64,000 nt of DNA from Aphis gossypii (taxonomy: Eukaryota > Arthropoda > Insecta > Hemiptera > Aphididae), in contig NC_065532.1 in the NCBI RefSeq assembly GCF_020184175.1, forward strand, positions 27,590,001 through 27,654,000, read 5' to 3'. The translations under genes and the position numbers were made by a program. Shown here piece after piece: positions 38,701 to 47,900 of this stretch. Within the stretch, counting starts at the first letter, position 1; every line of letters starts with the position of its first letter. The notes under the pieces were generated by a model. That model had not been told where the DNA came from. It worked only from the letters and a program-made list of their open reading frames with translations, and did no database searches.

Positions 38701-41430
38701 ATAAGAATAAATGAAAAGACATCAAACGGTCTCAGTACCTTAATTAAGCATTACCATATTACGTTATAATAATATTATTTTATTTATTACTTTCATAATG
38801 TTGTTATATTTGAAAATTTCATCTGAAATACCCTAGCTATCCATGTAAAAAAAAAAAAAAATATAAAATAAATCGATTTGCTTGTTGTATAAAAATCAGA
38901 TTTTGCTGTAAGACCTATTATAAGGTGAAATGATAGTGATTTCGAATTAACATTTATTTTAAAAGTAATAAAATAGATAACTGTCCGTATTTTTAATTGT
39001 TATCATCACCAACCAAAACAGATGTCTATGTCACCTATGCGCAATATTGTATTCGTAGAATTTTTCGAAAATGAGAAAAATCTAAAACGACTTTCTTTGA
39101 CGGTCTCGATGATAAAAAAAAGTCAGAAAACGTTTTGGATGTTTTATGAAAAAAAAACTTACAAATGCAGTGTAAATTTCATAGCCACCACATGTGCAGT
39201 GTTATGGTTACCTATATATAAAGTACATACGTCATGATCGGATATTGACTATCGAGTGTATAGTCATTTGTTGGTAGACGATATATTTGTACGATATTGA
39301 ACAATTTGACTAATGTACGTGCACGTTTTCACAAAAGAAAAAAAAGTTTGAAAAAAAAATAGGATGAAACATGTGGCATTTATTATCAGACTCTGTCGTC
39401 GAATTGGATAAGATTTTTCGCAAAATTATCTATACTCGCGTCACACCATCATAATCGAACGAAACCTTCTCACCTGTCACATGTGTGATGTTTGTTCGTA
39501 AGAGAGACATTTACGTAAAAAAAAGTCACGATTTATTTATATGGTGATTTTTAAAGCACGATCCCTTCATTTCTATGTACTTGTATATATGTTTAAGAAT
39601 ACGCAATTATTCAAATTCTGATTTTTGGCAGTGTTATATACTATATAATAATAATATAATATATTAATATTATAGTAGATCATATTTTCAAATATACTTA
39701 AATTTTTACGGCTTTAAGCTTTTATGAATTGTCTTGTCAAGATACAAAAACTACATACTTGTTTTTTTCTAAATAAGAACGTTTCCTTCAATTGTGATTT
39801 GTCAGATAAACAAATTTTTTGAGGAGTCACTCGTTTTTAACAAACGTTCATATCACCATAGATTAAAACAGTAATTCCGTAGAAATGTTACTAGTATCAT
39901 TGAGTGATATGAGATGGTTTTTGACTACACCTATACTCTGCCATCCAGTTATATTTATTATACTGTTATATTATGTAGTAAAAAAAAAAGAAACAACATT
40001 TTTACGAACACATTTATGTATTTAAATAACGAATATTATACTAACGGTTTTATATCTTTTAAAAGCATTTAAAGTTTAGACGAGTGCTGTAGGAATAGTT
40101 GAAGTGTTACACGACATCGCGAAGTATTACCTGCCGTCACTCGTACCAAACTCTTGACTAAACTTTAAATGCATAAAAAAACGCTGCTTCAATATTTGAT
40201 ATTTATGTTCGTCGAAATTAAAAAAAAAAATAAAATACTCTGTTTCGGAGTATACTTGTAAAATTAAAAATATCAATAATCACTCATCATACAAAAATAT
40301 AAATACATAATAATAAATAACCTAATAATACTAAAGTAATCTAACCAAGTTAAAAAAAATAGTAATAGGTACCTATGTTAGACTTTTTCGCGGAAACACA
40401 ATATTTTGATTGGAAGCGTTCTGTTTGAAAACAATCCTTTTAATGTGCATGTTTTATAATGTATCAACATCGAGCGGCGTGTAAAAGGTATCTACATTTT
40501 TAAATTAATTGATACTTATTTATTTACAGTAATGCGTTTGAAATAGTTACATTTCTTTGGATATTTTATACTAGTGTAAATTAGATATCTATAAATTTGT
40601 TTATATCATTATATTTAACTCTATAGTTTGTATCAAAATTAATTTATGATGTTTAAAATGGCTAGTCTAGGCGATAACGTTTACTCAGTACACACTGAAT
40701 AAGGACTTTTCAATAATAATAATATTATATATCATATTACATACTTATTTCGTGTAATATTAAAATATATTTTTGTTTTATGTTATAGTATAACTACCAC
40801 GTAGGTAGGTATAACTTGATGACAAGTACACTAATCGATGAATATACTGGTATATAATAATGCCGTTGCAGGCAATGAATACCTAACTTACAAATGTATA
40901 TTGACATATGTCATTAGAAACTAATACTGATGTATAAATAGACAATCAATGCATACCTTGATGAATCTGGGGAACCGGAGTATGGGGTGCACTCCAATTT
41001 TTAACTGTATCAGATCCAGTGGCGTGAGTGCTATCAGATCGAACAGGAACGACCGGGACCGGATGTAATGACCGGCCAACTTGCTGGTGTTGTACACCAT
41101 CAAGCCCTGTTCTAGGTAACCGGTGCGAAATTGGACGGCCACATCCAACAGGAACACAATGTCGCTGAATGCGTCCATGGCCGACCACCATGGGGAAGCC
41201 ATGCGCTGCAACTCTGGTAAGCTTTGCCGGACGATGGCCGTCCACAGATTGTACAGCGTGCAGCCTGTCAACACCATTAGCCAGTTGAAGTAGAAATTCT
41301 CGTCTGGGTTGACCACGGACCACGGGAGTTTGTTCTGCTTTCTGCGTAATCGTCGTTTCCGGCGAACGTATTCGATGTTGTCCTGCGAGCCAGAACTACA
41401 TTCTCCGTCATCGCCGGTGTCCAACGTCTC
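23010..41430 (-). CDS. CngL: Cyclic-nucleotide-gated channel, CngL-like; 13 C-terminal exons, N-terminus missing
   Basis: Codes for a cation channel of the plasma membrane opened by cytoplasmic cGMP or cAMP. Joining 13 minus-strand exons (41430-40957, 28671-28388, 28192-28134, 28045-27895, 27560-27455, 27377-27223, 27080-26997, 26842-26685, 26605-26491, 26060-24461, 24147-24046, 23983-23888, 23579-23010) gives one open frame of 1317 codons plus TAG. All introns are GT-AG and every phase agrees. Counting from the first visible residue: S1 about 47-67, S2 84-104, S3 127-144, S4 148-165 with basic residues every third position, S5 179-203, pore 227-250 with filter TIGD, S6 254-273, C-linker to about 358, cyclic-nucleotide-binding domain 359-480 (FGEIGIL and RTADV), then a tail of over 800 residues. 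S1 through the binding domain matches the insect CNG-like family as I remember it. The first visible exon opens in phase 0 without an ATG, so the gene is 5'-incomplete here. Confidence 0.95.
23888..23983 (-). CDS. CngL: CngL exon L: acidic tail segment
   Basis: 96 bp, 32 codons, phase 0 on both sides (GATGTATAG|AAACTT and TTTATA|GTAAGT). It encodes KLCDQPIDEDKLGSLLDNYS followed by KNMEEDEENPFI. It continues the coiled-coil exon and is strongly acidic. It was too short to be listed by an ORF threshold and was found by splicing. Confidence 0.83.
24046..24147 (-). CDS. CngL: CngL exon K: predicted coiled coil
   Basis: 102 bp, phase 0 on both sides (ATTTTACAG|AATGAT and AATCAG|GTAACT). It encodes DIEGKYRDKIDELKSEINKR and DYTISTLCEQFNQ, with heptad spacing of Ile and Leu and alternating charges. 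Its place after the binding domain is like that of the C-terminal leucine zipper that sets subunit number in CNG-A channels. I infer a similar assembly role; no homology to that zipper is claimed. Confidence 0.85.
24461..26060 (-). CDS. CngL: CngL exon J: 1.6-kb cytoplasmic tail exon
   Basis: A single exon of 533 codons plus a split codon, acceptor TTTTACAG, donor TGTCTA|GTAAGT. It encodes a hydrophilic, mostly low-order region rich in Ser, Lys and Asn. It opens with EESMELQPLTSSGRKSE and contains RRMPRVWSDELASGTDHSDE and an amphipathic stretch GLPLLQRLLILKQK (residues about 632-645). The length and absence of stops in A+T-rich DNA show that it is coding. The function of this tail is unknown. 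The amphipathic stretch could bind calmodulin or another partner, but that is inference. Confidence 0.92.
26491..26605 (-). CDS. CngL: CngL exon I: basic linker after the binding domain
   Basis: 115 bp, acceptor TTAGTTGCAG, donor ACTAG|GTGAGA. It encodes DRIKSRAEAAENCGGLVDKI followed by RCDVKGLRNAFSKGRRGTR. It is rich in Lys and Arg. The VDKIxxDVKGLRN segment is, as I recall, also kept in dipteran CngL proteins, which supports this exon although it lies outside the catalogued domains. Confidence 0.9.
26685..26842 (-). CDS. CngL: CngL exon H: end of nucleotide-binding domain and C-helix
   Basis: 158 bp, acceptor GCAATTCTTAG, donor ATTG|GTAGGT. It encodes RTADVRSVGYSELFSLSRED and VLAAMKDYPEAQDILQTLGR, ending KRLMEARNANKI. 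The Arg and Thr of RTADV are the residues that bind the cyclic phosphate and favour cGMP in CNG channels. The last part is the ligand-sensing C-helix. A second GT three bases further (GTAATA) would shift the frame and is not used in this model. Confidence 0.94.
26997..27080 (-). CDS. CngL: CngL exon G: beta-roll and phosphate-binding cassette core
   Basis: It encodes SETGHVLTIMKAGDFFGEIG followed by ILNLDGFNK and ends at AATAA|GTATGT. FGEIGIL is the glycine-glutamate motif that contacts the cyclic nucleotide ribose. The acceptor is a tandem CAGTAG, so the exon can start at 27083 or 27080. The 27080 start gives VISETG and is the spacing I recall for the family; 27083 adds one serine. Both keep the frame. 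Confidence 0.93.
27077..27085 (-). promoter_or_regulatory. CngL: Tandem 3' splice site (NAGNAG type)
   Basis: On the minus strand the acceptor of exon G reads ATACAG then TAG. Either AG gives an in-frame product, differing by one serine just before the conserved FGEIGIL strand. Confidence 0.6.
27158..27194. repeat. (TA)n microsatellite in a 142-bp CngL intron
   Basis: About 18 TA units, interrupted only near the right end. They fill a quarter of the short intron between exons F and G, close to the donor of exon F. Confidence 0.9.
27223..27377 (-). CDS. CngL: CngL exon F: first part of the nucleotide-binding domain
   Basis: 155 bp, acceptor CTCATTTAG before GTTACAATA, donor ATAAG|GTTAGC. It encodes VTIFQECQPEFLHDLVLKMK followed by AYIFTPGDLICRKGEVAREM and FIIADGILEVI. 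PGDxICRKGEVxREMFII is the conserved early beta-roll of the cyclic-nucleotide-binding domain. Confidence 0.95.
27455..27560 (-). CDS. CngL: CngL exon E: rest of C-linker
   Basis: 106 bp, acceptor GTTTGTTGAAG, donor AAAAAA|GTAATT, which is less consensual than the others. It encodes RGRIQGGGDINTALGLLPDK followed by LKTELALHVNLAVLKK, matching the C'-F' helices of CNG C-linkers (LPDKL, A-hydrophobic-HVN, LKKV). Confidence 0.94.
27895..28045 (-). CDS. CngL: CngL exon D: start of C-linker
   Basis: 151 bp between TTTTTCAG and GTAAATAT. It encodes QVGNVITNRNANRLEFERLL, then YMRHHKVPSGMKKRVLRWYD and ending in YSWS. This is the A'-B' helical part of the C-linker, which transmits ligand binding to the gate. 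NRNANRLEF and the helix with RVLRWYDY are strongly conserved in CNG channels. Confidence 0.95.
28134..28192 (-). CDS. CngL: CngL exon C: S6 helix
   Basis: A 59-bp exon between TTTTACGTTTAG and GTATGTTG, too short to stand out as an ORF. With the split Glu and Gly codons from its neighbours it encodes YVFTIVSYLIGVFIFATIVG, the whole of S6. Its phases (2 in, 1 out) fit both adjoining exons. Confidence 0.93.
28388..28671 (-). CDS. CngL: CngL exon B: end of S4, S5 and pore loop
   Basis: 284 bp from CAG|GTATATAGAGTG to GCCGA|GTAAGTT. It enters in phase 0 and leaves after two bases of a Glu codon. It encodes VYRVYDYYYMVESRTVYPNL, the S5 helix (LIHILLILAHWFGCFYYLLS), a turret with WVYPYKPGDY, and the pore helix and filter (LTLTTIGDLPTPETNA). 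The acidic Asp after TIG occupies the position of the pore Glu in vertebrate alpha-type CNG subunits. Confidence 0.95.
29698..29728. repeat. (AAT)n microsatellite
   Basis: About nine units in the 12.3-kb CngL intron. Confidence 0.9.
29872..31324. mobile_element. Mutator-like non-autonomous DNA transposon, 1.45 kb
   Basis: Flanked by identical 9-bp direct repeats CTAATTTGG (29863-29871 and 31325-31333). Both ends carry TTCATC at the same distance from the edge (13 bp) in inverted orientation. Several further TTYATCG or TTTATCG words follow on the left (29907, 29936, 30024, 30041) and CGATGAA words on the right (31231, 31247, 31261). A 9-bp target duplication with loosely matched TIRs and subterminal arrays fits a MULE-type element. 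No transposase ORF is visible. GGACGYAATT words near 30710-30790 may be a nested insertion. Confidence 0.6.
33780..34640. promoter_or_regulatory. CpG-rich patch inside the CngL intron
   Basis: G+C is well above the surrounding intron, with GACGACGACG runs near 34366. It could be an alternative promoter, an enhancer or the start of a nested plus-strand gene. Plus-strand ATGs in good context open at 34579 (MSVKLNLSVCVRYPSRDVKP...) and 34859 (29 codons, MRTAILLRRFDAYIYHYTLS...). Confidence 0.35.
34579..34770 (+). CDS. Hypothetical short ORF in the CpG-rich patch
   Basis: 63 codons from ATG in the context AAAACATGTCGG. The first 31 residues are mixed in composition and coding-like (MSVKLNLSVCVRYPSRDVKP then RLQEGPLHLHE). 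The rest runs through a TTA microsatellite into a Leu run and looks non-coding. A GAG|GTTATT junction could end an exon after residue 31, but that donor is weak. No family recognised. It may be chance. Confidence 0.15.
   Translation: MSVKLNLSVCVRYPSRDVKPRLQEGPLHLHEVIYDYRHYSYIILYKYVLLLLLLYPNYKANQR
37478..37669. mobile_element. Foldback MITE with ~80-bp inverted arms
   Basis: Left arm about 37478-37556 and right arm about 37589-37669 pair over roughly 80 bp. They share words such as ATGCTTGGTTTATCGAAAAT / TTGCTTGGTTTACCGAAAAA and CCTGCTTGGATGTTTTATTT / CCTGCTTGGGTGTTTTATTC. TTAA occurs just outside both arms, but the distances differ, so the target site is not certain. Confidence 0.7.
40957..41430 (-). 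CDS. CngL: CngL exon A: pre-S1 region, S1-S4
   Basis: 158 whole codons. The acceptor is GATTTTTCAG before GAGACG and the donor is AAG|GTATGC, both phase 0. It starts with an acidic, serine-rich stretch, then a basic cluster (YVRRKRRLRRKQNKLPW) typical of the cytoplasmic segment before S1, then four hydrophobic segments. The exon ends inside S4 at LRFPRFIK. The exon is far richer in G+C than the flanking introns. It has no usable ATG before S1, so translation must begin in an exon further right. Confidence 0.95.
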
Positions 41431-41918
41431 CTGAAAAATCACATCAATCTCAATCAATAATCGCTACAGGTGCAGCTTTTGTGTTGTTATGAAAGTATAG
41501 TTATGTTATTATATATTTACTGTCCACCCATCAATAAAGAGAACATAGAGCAGAATTTATTATATTACGGATCAGAGTCATCCTGAATCAATATATATGT
41601 TTGGTACCTATACTAATCAAGGAACTATTAAAATAAATATTTCATGTACGGACATAATATAATACTATATGTATATGTGAAAGATGTCGATTTCTACATT
41701 TTAACACCCTGGATAAAAATACCGTTTTACACCTATGTTAATTTGGACCCGAACGTAATATAATCGTTCAGCACGTCAGCGGATGAAGACGAAAGGATGG
41801 CTGATTTTTATGTAGGTACAGTATATAAAATATGCATATTACCCCAATTGCAGCAATTTACAAGATAATAAGAGAAGACGCTGAAATTTCGAGATTAAAA
41901 TATTTTCCTTATTGGTTT

Positions 41919-41950
<32 letters not shown>

Positions 41951-44900
41951 ATAGGTATACATGAAATATGTATTGGCTCGTTGGATATTAGATTAAAAAG
42001 GTAAATTCGTTCAGGAGAGATGTTAAAATATTTTTAATAAGAAACATAAGCTAAAAAATTAGTACCGATACACGTTCTAAAATTATGCAAAACTAATTTT
42101 TCTGATGTTAAAACTGGCAGATAAAACATTTGGGTTTTGGATTATTTTTATATTGTTATGTACTTTTTTTCTTGAGATGTTTATGTTTTATAATATTATA
42201 GAAAACTAAATGAGACGTCATTTATCTGAAGTAAACGTTTTTGTAAAAAAAAAGTTTTGGATTAATTTATTCTAAAAAAAATATATTTAGTTTCAGTAAT
42301 TTAGTTATACAATAAAAGTACTGTTAAAACAAATTTAAATTGCGTTATTATTAATATTATTTTGAATATTCCTACGGCGTCAACAACAATAATAACAAAA
42401 TTTATTTTTGAAAGGCTTTTTTCAAATTATTTTTTATATTGATGTTTACCTTTCATACATTGAAATATATTGAAAGGTTTATTTTTACATAAAATCACGG
42501 ACTATCGAATTGCTTTTTATTTGAAGCGTGCCTAAATCAATATAGGTTGTATACTACTGAAAAAAAAATATCATTAATAATTAAATGCCAAGACAACATT
42601 TATAATACATATTTATTTACAAGGATAGTAAAAATATATCTATAGTTAATAAACACTTCGGAATGTTCACTTTTTTGACGAGAGTATCTGACGTTTGATA
42701 TGGTTTTGTGTTTTATCTTTTCTATGGTGCTATTCGTAATGTACTCTACAAAAGATTATAATTTATAATATTATGATAAATAAACTATAACTGTTTTAAT
42801 TCTATAAGTATATTTATTTAGTCTAGAATATAATATAAGGTATAATTAAATATTATATTATTGTTATAGCGGTATATAATTGTTACTATCGGAAATTTAA
42901 ATTTACACAATTAAATGTTTTAATGATACAACTACTTATGTTTATTTGAAAAGGATTCTGAAACAGTTTATAATTTAAAACGTGGAGCCATATATTATAT
43001 GCGTATTGAAAATGAAATACATTTGGAGTAGTAGTAAGATTTGAAAGTACTTGAGTACATACAGACAGAAAAACCAATTAAAAGGTGTTAACCAAACAGA
43101 GATGCGGAAATTCTATATCAAAGTAAATTAAAAGTAATGACACCCGTGAGATCACTATGCGCGGAACTAATATTAAGCCCTAACGAAAATGACTGAAAAG
43201 TCTTCAAAAATAAAGGTGTAAAGTGTTTAATAATTGCGAGTTTTAACAGTCACTTGAAACAAACATGTTTGCGTGTAAAAGTATTTCCTCTACGAAATGC
43301 TACTACACATTTTTAACGGTATTTAAAACGAAATAATATGATGTAAGATAAGTATAATTAATACGAGTAAAATAATTAGCTTAATAATAATAAATTAAAA
43401 ATCAATAACCAAATGTACAAATGACTAATGAGTCTGATTATTCACAACATTTTTGGGATGTGAACGGTACGATGGCATAATTCATTATATTAATAGTGTC
43501 TTAACCCCTAAGAAAAATTAATTCATGAAATCATGACAACAGCAAAAATAACTGTTCATATTTAAATACAGAGCTTATTATGTTGTTTTCTTTTAACAAA
43601 AACCAAATAAGTTTAATAACTTTAAACACAAAGGCCTATCTTCCTAGGTCTTGGTTGTTTTTGTGGTATAAATTAAATTAATATTGTACTTACTGTAGTC
43701 TATAATAAATTAACTTGTTTTTATTTCTAGAATTGTGATTTGAATACAAACCCATAACTACTTAATAATACTTTTGGTATTTAAATAAATAACGATTTGT
43801 ATAAATTACTTTGATTGTTAAAAATCAAATGCATTTAAAATAATTTTGTACTATAATATAATTCACACGTTTATTTCGTGTATTATAATATTGTATACAT
43901 TTTTAAATTCGCCAACCTTGATCAATCCTGGCCCTAGGATGCTTTCGATTAAATTCGAACATAAAGGCGAAACCGTTTATATACGATCAAATTCAATATA
44001 GTAATAATATTATGTATATGGCGTATTTTCGTAATAGTTTGTACATACATAGAGATAATAAAATAGGTGTGTAAAACCAATCATCCGGTGGTTGGTAAAG
44101 GAGTCTATAATTCGTGTAATATTCTAGGCAAATCTTACACGGGGATAAAAAAAAACCATCTCGGGTAGATTGTGTAACCTTTATACGGTGGCTGTACGTA
44201 CACAGATAATGCTCGAAAGTAAGTGCGTATATTATGGTACGAGGGTCGTAAAAAGTTTCGGTAAAGTTTAAAAACAATAATGATTGTTGACAGTGCTGTT
44301 TGGTGGGTGGATGAGAGGGAGCAGTGTTATGGCATGGTTTCGATGATCTAATTACGGGAATGTTTTATTGCTACGTATTATTAATTATTATTCCATGACA
44401 ACATCGGCCAACCGTACAATAATTCGAATATCATGTTAATTAAATCGAAAATTTGACTAACGGAAATGCTTATGTAATAATTAAAACTAACAATATAAAT
44501 TACCAATGACTAAAATGAATGCATAATAACTTAATTTGTCCACCGGATTGACAAGACGTGAAAAATCGTTGATTTCAATTATTTTAAATTCGGTTTGCAT
44601 ACTGATTACATTTTATTATTTACACTTACGCATTTTCGGGGAATAATTATTTTACCCACATTTATTTTTCGTCGTCATAAGTGATACCATATTTGTAAAA
44701 TGTGAAGAATGAAAAATTATAAATATGGCGTGTTTTTAGATGTATTGGTAAAATTAAACGTTCATAATATTGTTTTTGTTAAAATCATAATTTATACTAA
44801 TATTGCATTTTAATTACGTAAGATAATGTTTAATTTCTGCTTATTTAATAGTTAAAATCGATAAAATTATATTTTAAGCCCCGTTAAAAATATGATAATA

Positions 44901-47900
44901 GTACTTTTGACTTAACTCCAAAGTGTAGACTATAATATAGTTATATACTGTAAAGTCAAGTTTTTATATTAGCAGTTTTACTAAAAATTTAGAAATATTT
45001 ATCATTGACATCACTTTGTTTGTGACGATGGGTGTTCGTTAATTCTGGCAGTTTGCGATATATTATTATCATCATTATCACGTATTTCAAAGTTGAGAAG
45101 GTTGTGCCAGTGCTATATCATATAAGTACATAACACTCGAGTGTTACATATTATTATACGTACGATATGTCATCCCACTCTGAAAGCGTATTATAATAAT
45201 AATACAGACAAATACTGCAGTTGTAGATATAAAGTATAATATTATATGCTGACGCCTGACGATGAAGTGCACGCACGTTGGATTCGATATTTTATCACAA
45301 AAAATGCATAATATTTGCATACACATTGGATGGGCAACTCGGTTTAGCAGACGGCCGATTGTAATTATCATATATATCGTAAAATGCGCCTGCAGTGCAG
45401 AAATGAAGAGAATTCGAGAGGAAAACTTCATGAATATTTTAAATCGTTTTAGAACGCCTGTGTCGCATATATACGCGTGTTCATAATATTATAATATCTA
45501 TTCAAATACACACTCCCTCGCGATACCTGCACTCGTTGTTGATCTCTCGCTCCTCACCGCATCACGCGTACACTTTGTAGGTACAGTGCATGTGTGTGTT
45601 AAGGTCACCAAAAGTGCAATATGTTTGACAAGCGATTAAATCGCACAATATATTAACATAATTACACCGTGTCCGTTTTAGTCGAAAATCCACGTTTACA
45701 TCATCATAATAATATAATCTTTAACATCGGTTAATTCTGTTTACACCACCACCCTCACGACCGACTAACGATAGTGATTTTATGAGTATTATGAATATTA
45801 TGAAATTATGTTGCACTGCAGCGATCCCAAAGTTTAATAAGAAAAACTATTGCACTTGTTAAATTTGTCTTTTTAAAAACGTTAACGATTGATTTCCAAG
45901 CTCTTACAATTGATTACGTTTCGTACAGTTTATTTTGTATTAATATGAGTAGTACCTAAGCTTAGTTTTGAACTCTACCGCAGTGGTTTGACGATTTTAA
46001 ATCAAAATTAATTAAATGTTTTGTTCACGGTTTTTTTTTTATAACACCCTGGTCAAATTCAGCAATTTACACATCGAGAATGTTCCGTATTATAATCATT
46101 ATTTTATCACTATCGTTTGTTATAATATCTTAGCCACACTGCAGAATTGTGTGGTATAAACGCGTTGATTTTACGAAATTTAGTAGTAGGTAGGTTGTAA
46201 ACACCGAGATATGGGTCTGTGAAAGAAATTGTATAAAAAAAAAAAATTAGGGATTTGTGAAACTAAATAATTGATAATGACTGACGAACGACGATGATAT
46301 GTCGTGACTTGTAAACTGTTAAACCGTCGATTTTGTTTGATAGAGTTGGGTTATAAAATCAATGTTATTATAATAGGTGCCTGTCTATCGCTTGCCGTAG
46401 TAATCGTTCCTATATATATGAAGCATTCGACGTACCCGCCCTAAGTCGTACAAGTTATATATTATACGTATAATAATGATACGCGCACATTATTACATTG
46501 CACACAATATAAGTAATATGTACTACGACATCGTACAAGCGTACAATTATACACGAAAATTGTATTTGCTTGGATAATTTTTGCTCCTTTTAAATAATAT
46601 GTATTAGCCATTTAACAATAAATACTATATTTTGAATCTCACTTACATACTGAAATACATTATATTTTTGGAAACGTTTGTGTGTTCAAACAACATATAT
46701 AATATATTAATATATAACCAAGACAAAAAGTTTATTTTTGAAACATAATATATATTGTACATTGTACAAACGTTTCGATTTTGGAGCTCATCGGAGTGGA
46801 ATAACGCAATGAAAATTCGTAGAATTTGGGGATGTTTGTTCCATACCACTCTTTTAATCAAACTGAAAATTTAGTTGGACCCATTATTTTTTTGAAGATA
46901 TAATAAAACTTAATAAAATAAATATAAATAAAAAACTTAGGTACTACTATATTGATTCAATGTCCAATATTTATATGTATATCGACGTTTCCAGGCAAAA
47001 AGAAAGTGAACAGTATACTACATTATTATAATATGCATGATGATTCCCTTAGCATACTTTACCTACTACTTTTTAATATTGCATTTATTAAAATTAGAAT
47101 TTTTAGAATTTTTAAGCATAACTGCATTTTATCAAGGTGCCGCCAATTTTATGTTATTTGCTTATTGTATTACTTAAAATATAGATTTTAAATACACCTA
47201 TTATCTTTCTAATAATAATTAAAAAAAACTGCATTTAAGATCTTATTTTCAAATACATAAATGCTTATGCTACATTATTGTGTATCATGTAAGAAATAGT
47301 GACAAAAATTTCTTTTTTTCAAAATGAGAATCATCAATTTTTTTAAAAATTCAAACAAAATGTAATTTTTAATTAATTAATTCAAATTAATATATATACC
47401 TATATAAGTTTACAAATAATCATAGACACTATTTCTTTTAAACGTTTACTATCAAGCACTGTTATCCATAATAATAAGGTACTTACAATTTAATAATTCC
47501 AAAACTTATATACTATGCAGGATGAAATGTTTGTATAATTACATTACGTTTTTAAAAATAACACTTTCTTAACAATTTACAATAAGTAAAGCGGTTTTTA
47601 AGTTTGTGTCGGCAACACGTCCAGTATTGTGTCACTTCTTAAATTACATAAAAAATCAAAGTATTTGAAAACATCACTAGGTAAGTATCTTTTAATATAC
47701 TTCAAAATTCTAAAAATCAGAATCTTAAAAGTCATAAGAAAATAATGGGGTGGTTATGCTCGATGAATAACTTTATATGTATAATATATGTATATTTTAT
47801 ATAAACTTCAGTATATTATTAATTATTAATATTAAAACAAATTTAAAAGCAATATTGGTAGTTTGGATTAATATAATTATTTTAAATTTAAACGTGACAT

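Larger units (their letters stand above)
28672..40956 (-). other. 12.3-kb CngL intron between S4 and S5 exons
   Basis: Starts with donor GTATGC at 40956 and ends with CAG at 28674-28672. It is mostly A+T-rich with homopolymer runs. It contains a Mutator-like element (29872-31324), a CpG-rich patch (33780-34640), a foldback element (about 37478-37669) and several microsatellites. No CngL exon was recognised inside it. Stretches 31334-33780, 34950-37470 and 37680-40950 show nothing else I can support. Confidence 0.85.

Noticed and set aside
40946..41323. 125-codon second minus-strand frame over exon A
   Set aside because: A shadow frame. The other frame contains S1-S4 and joins exon B in phase.
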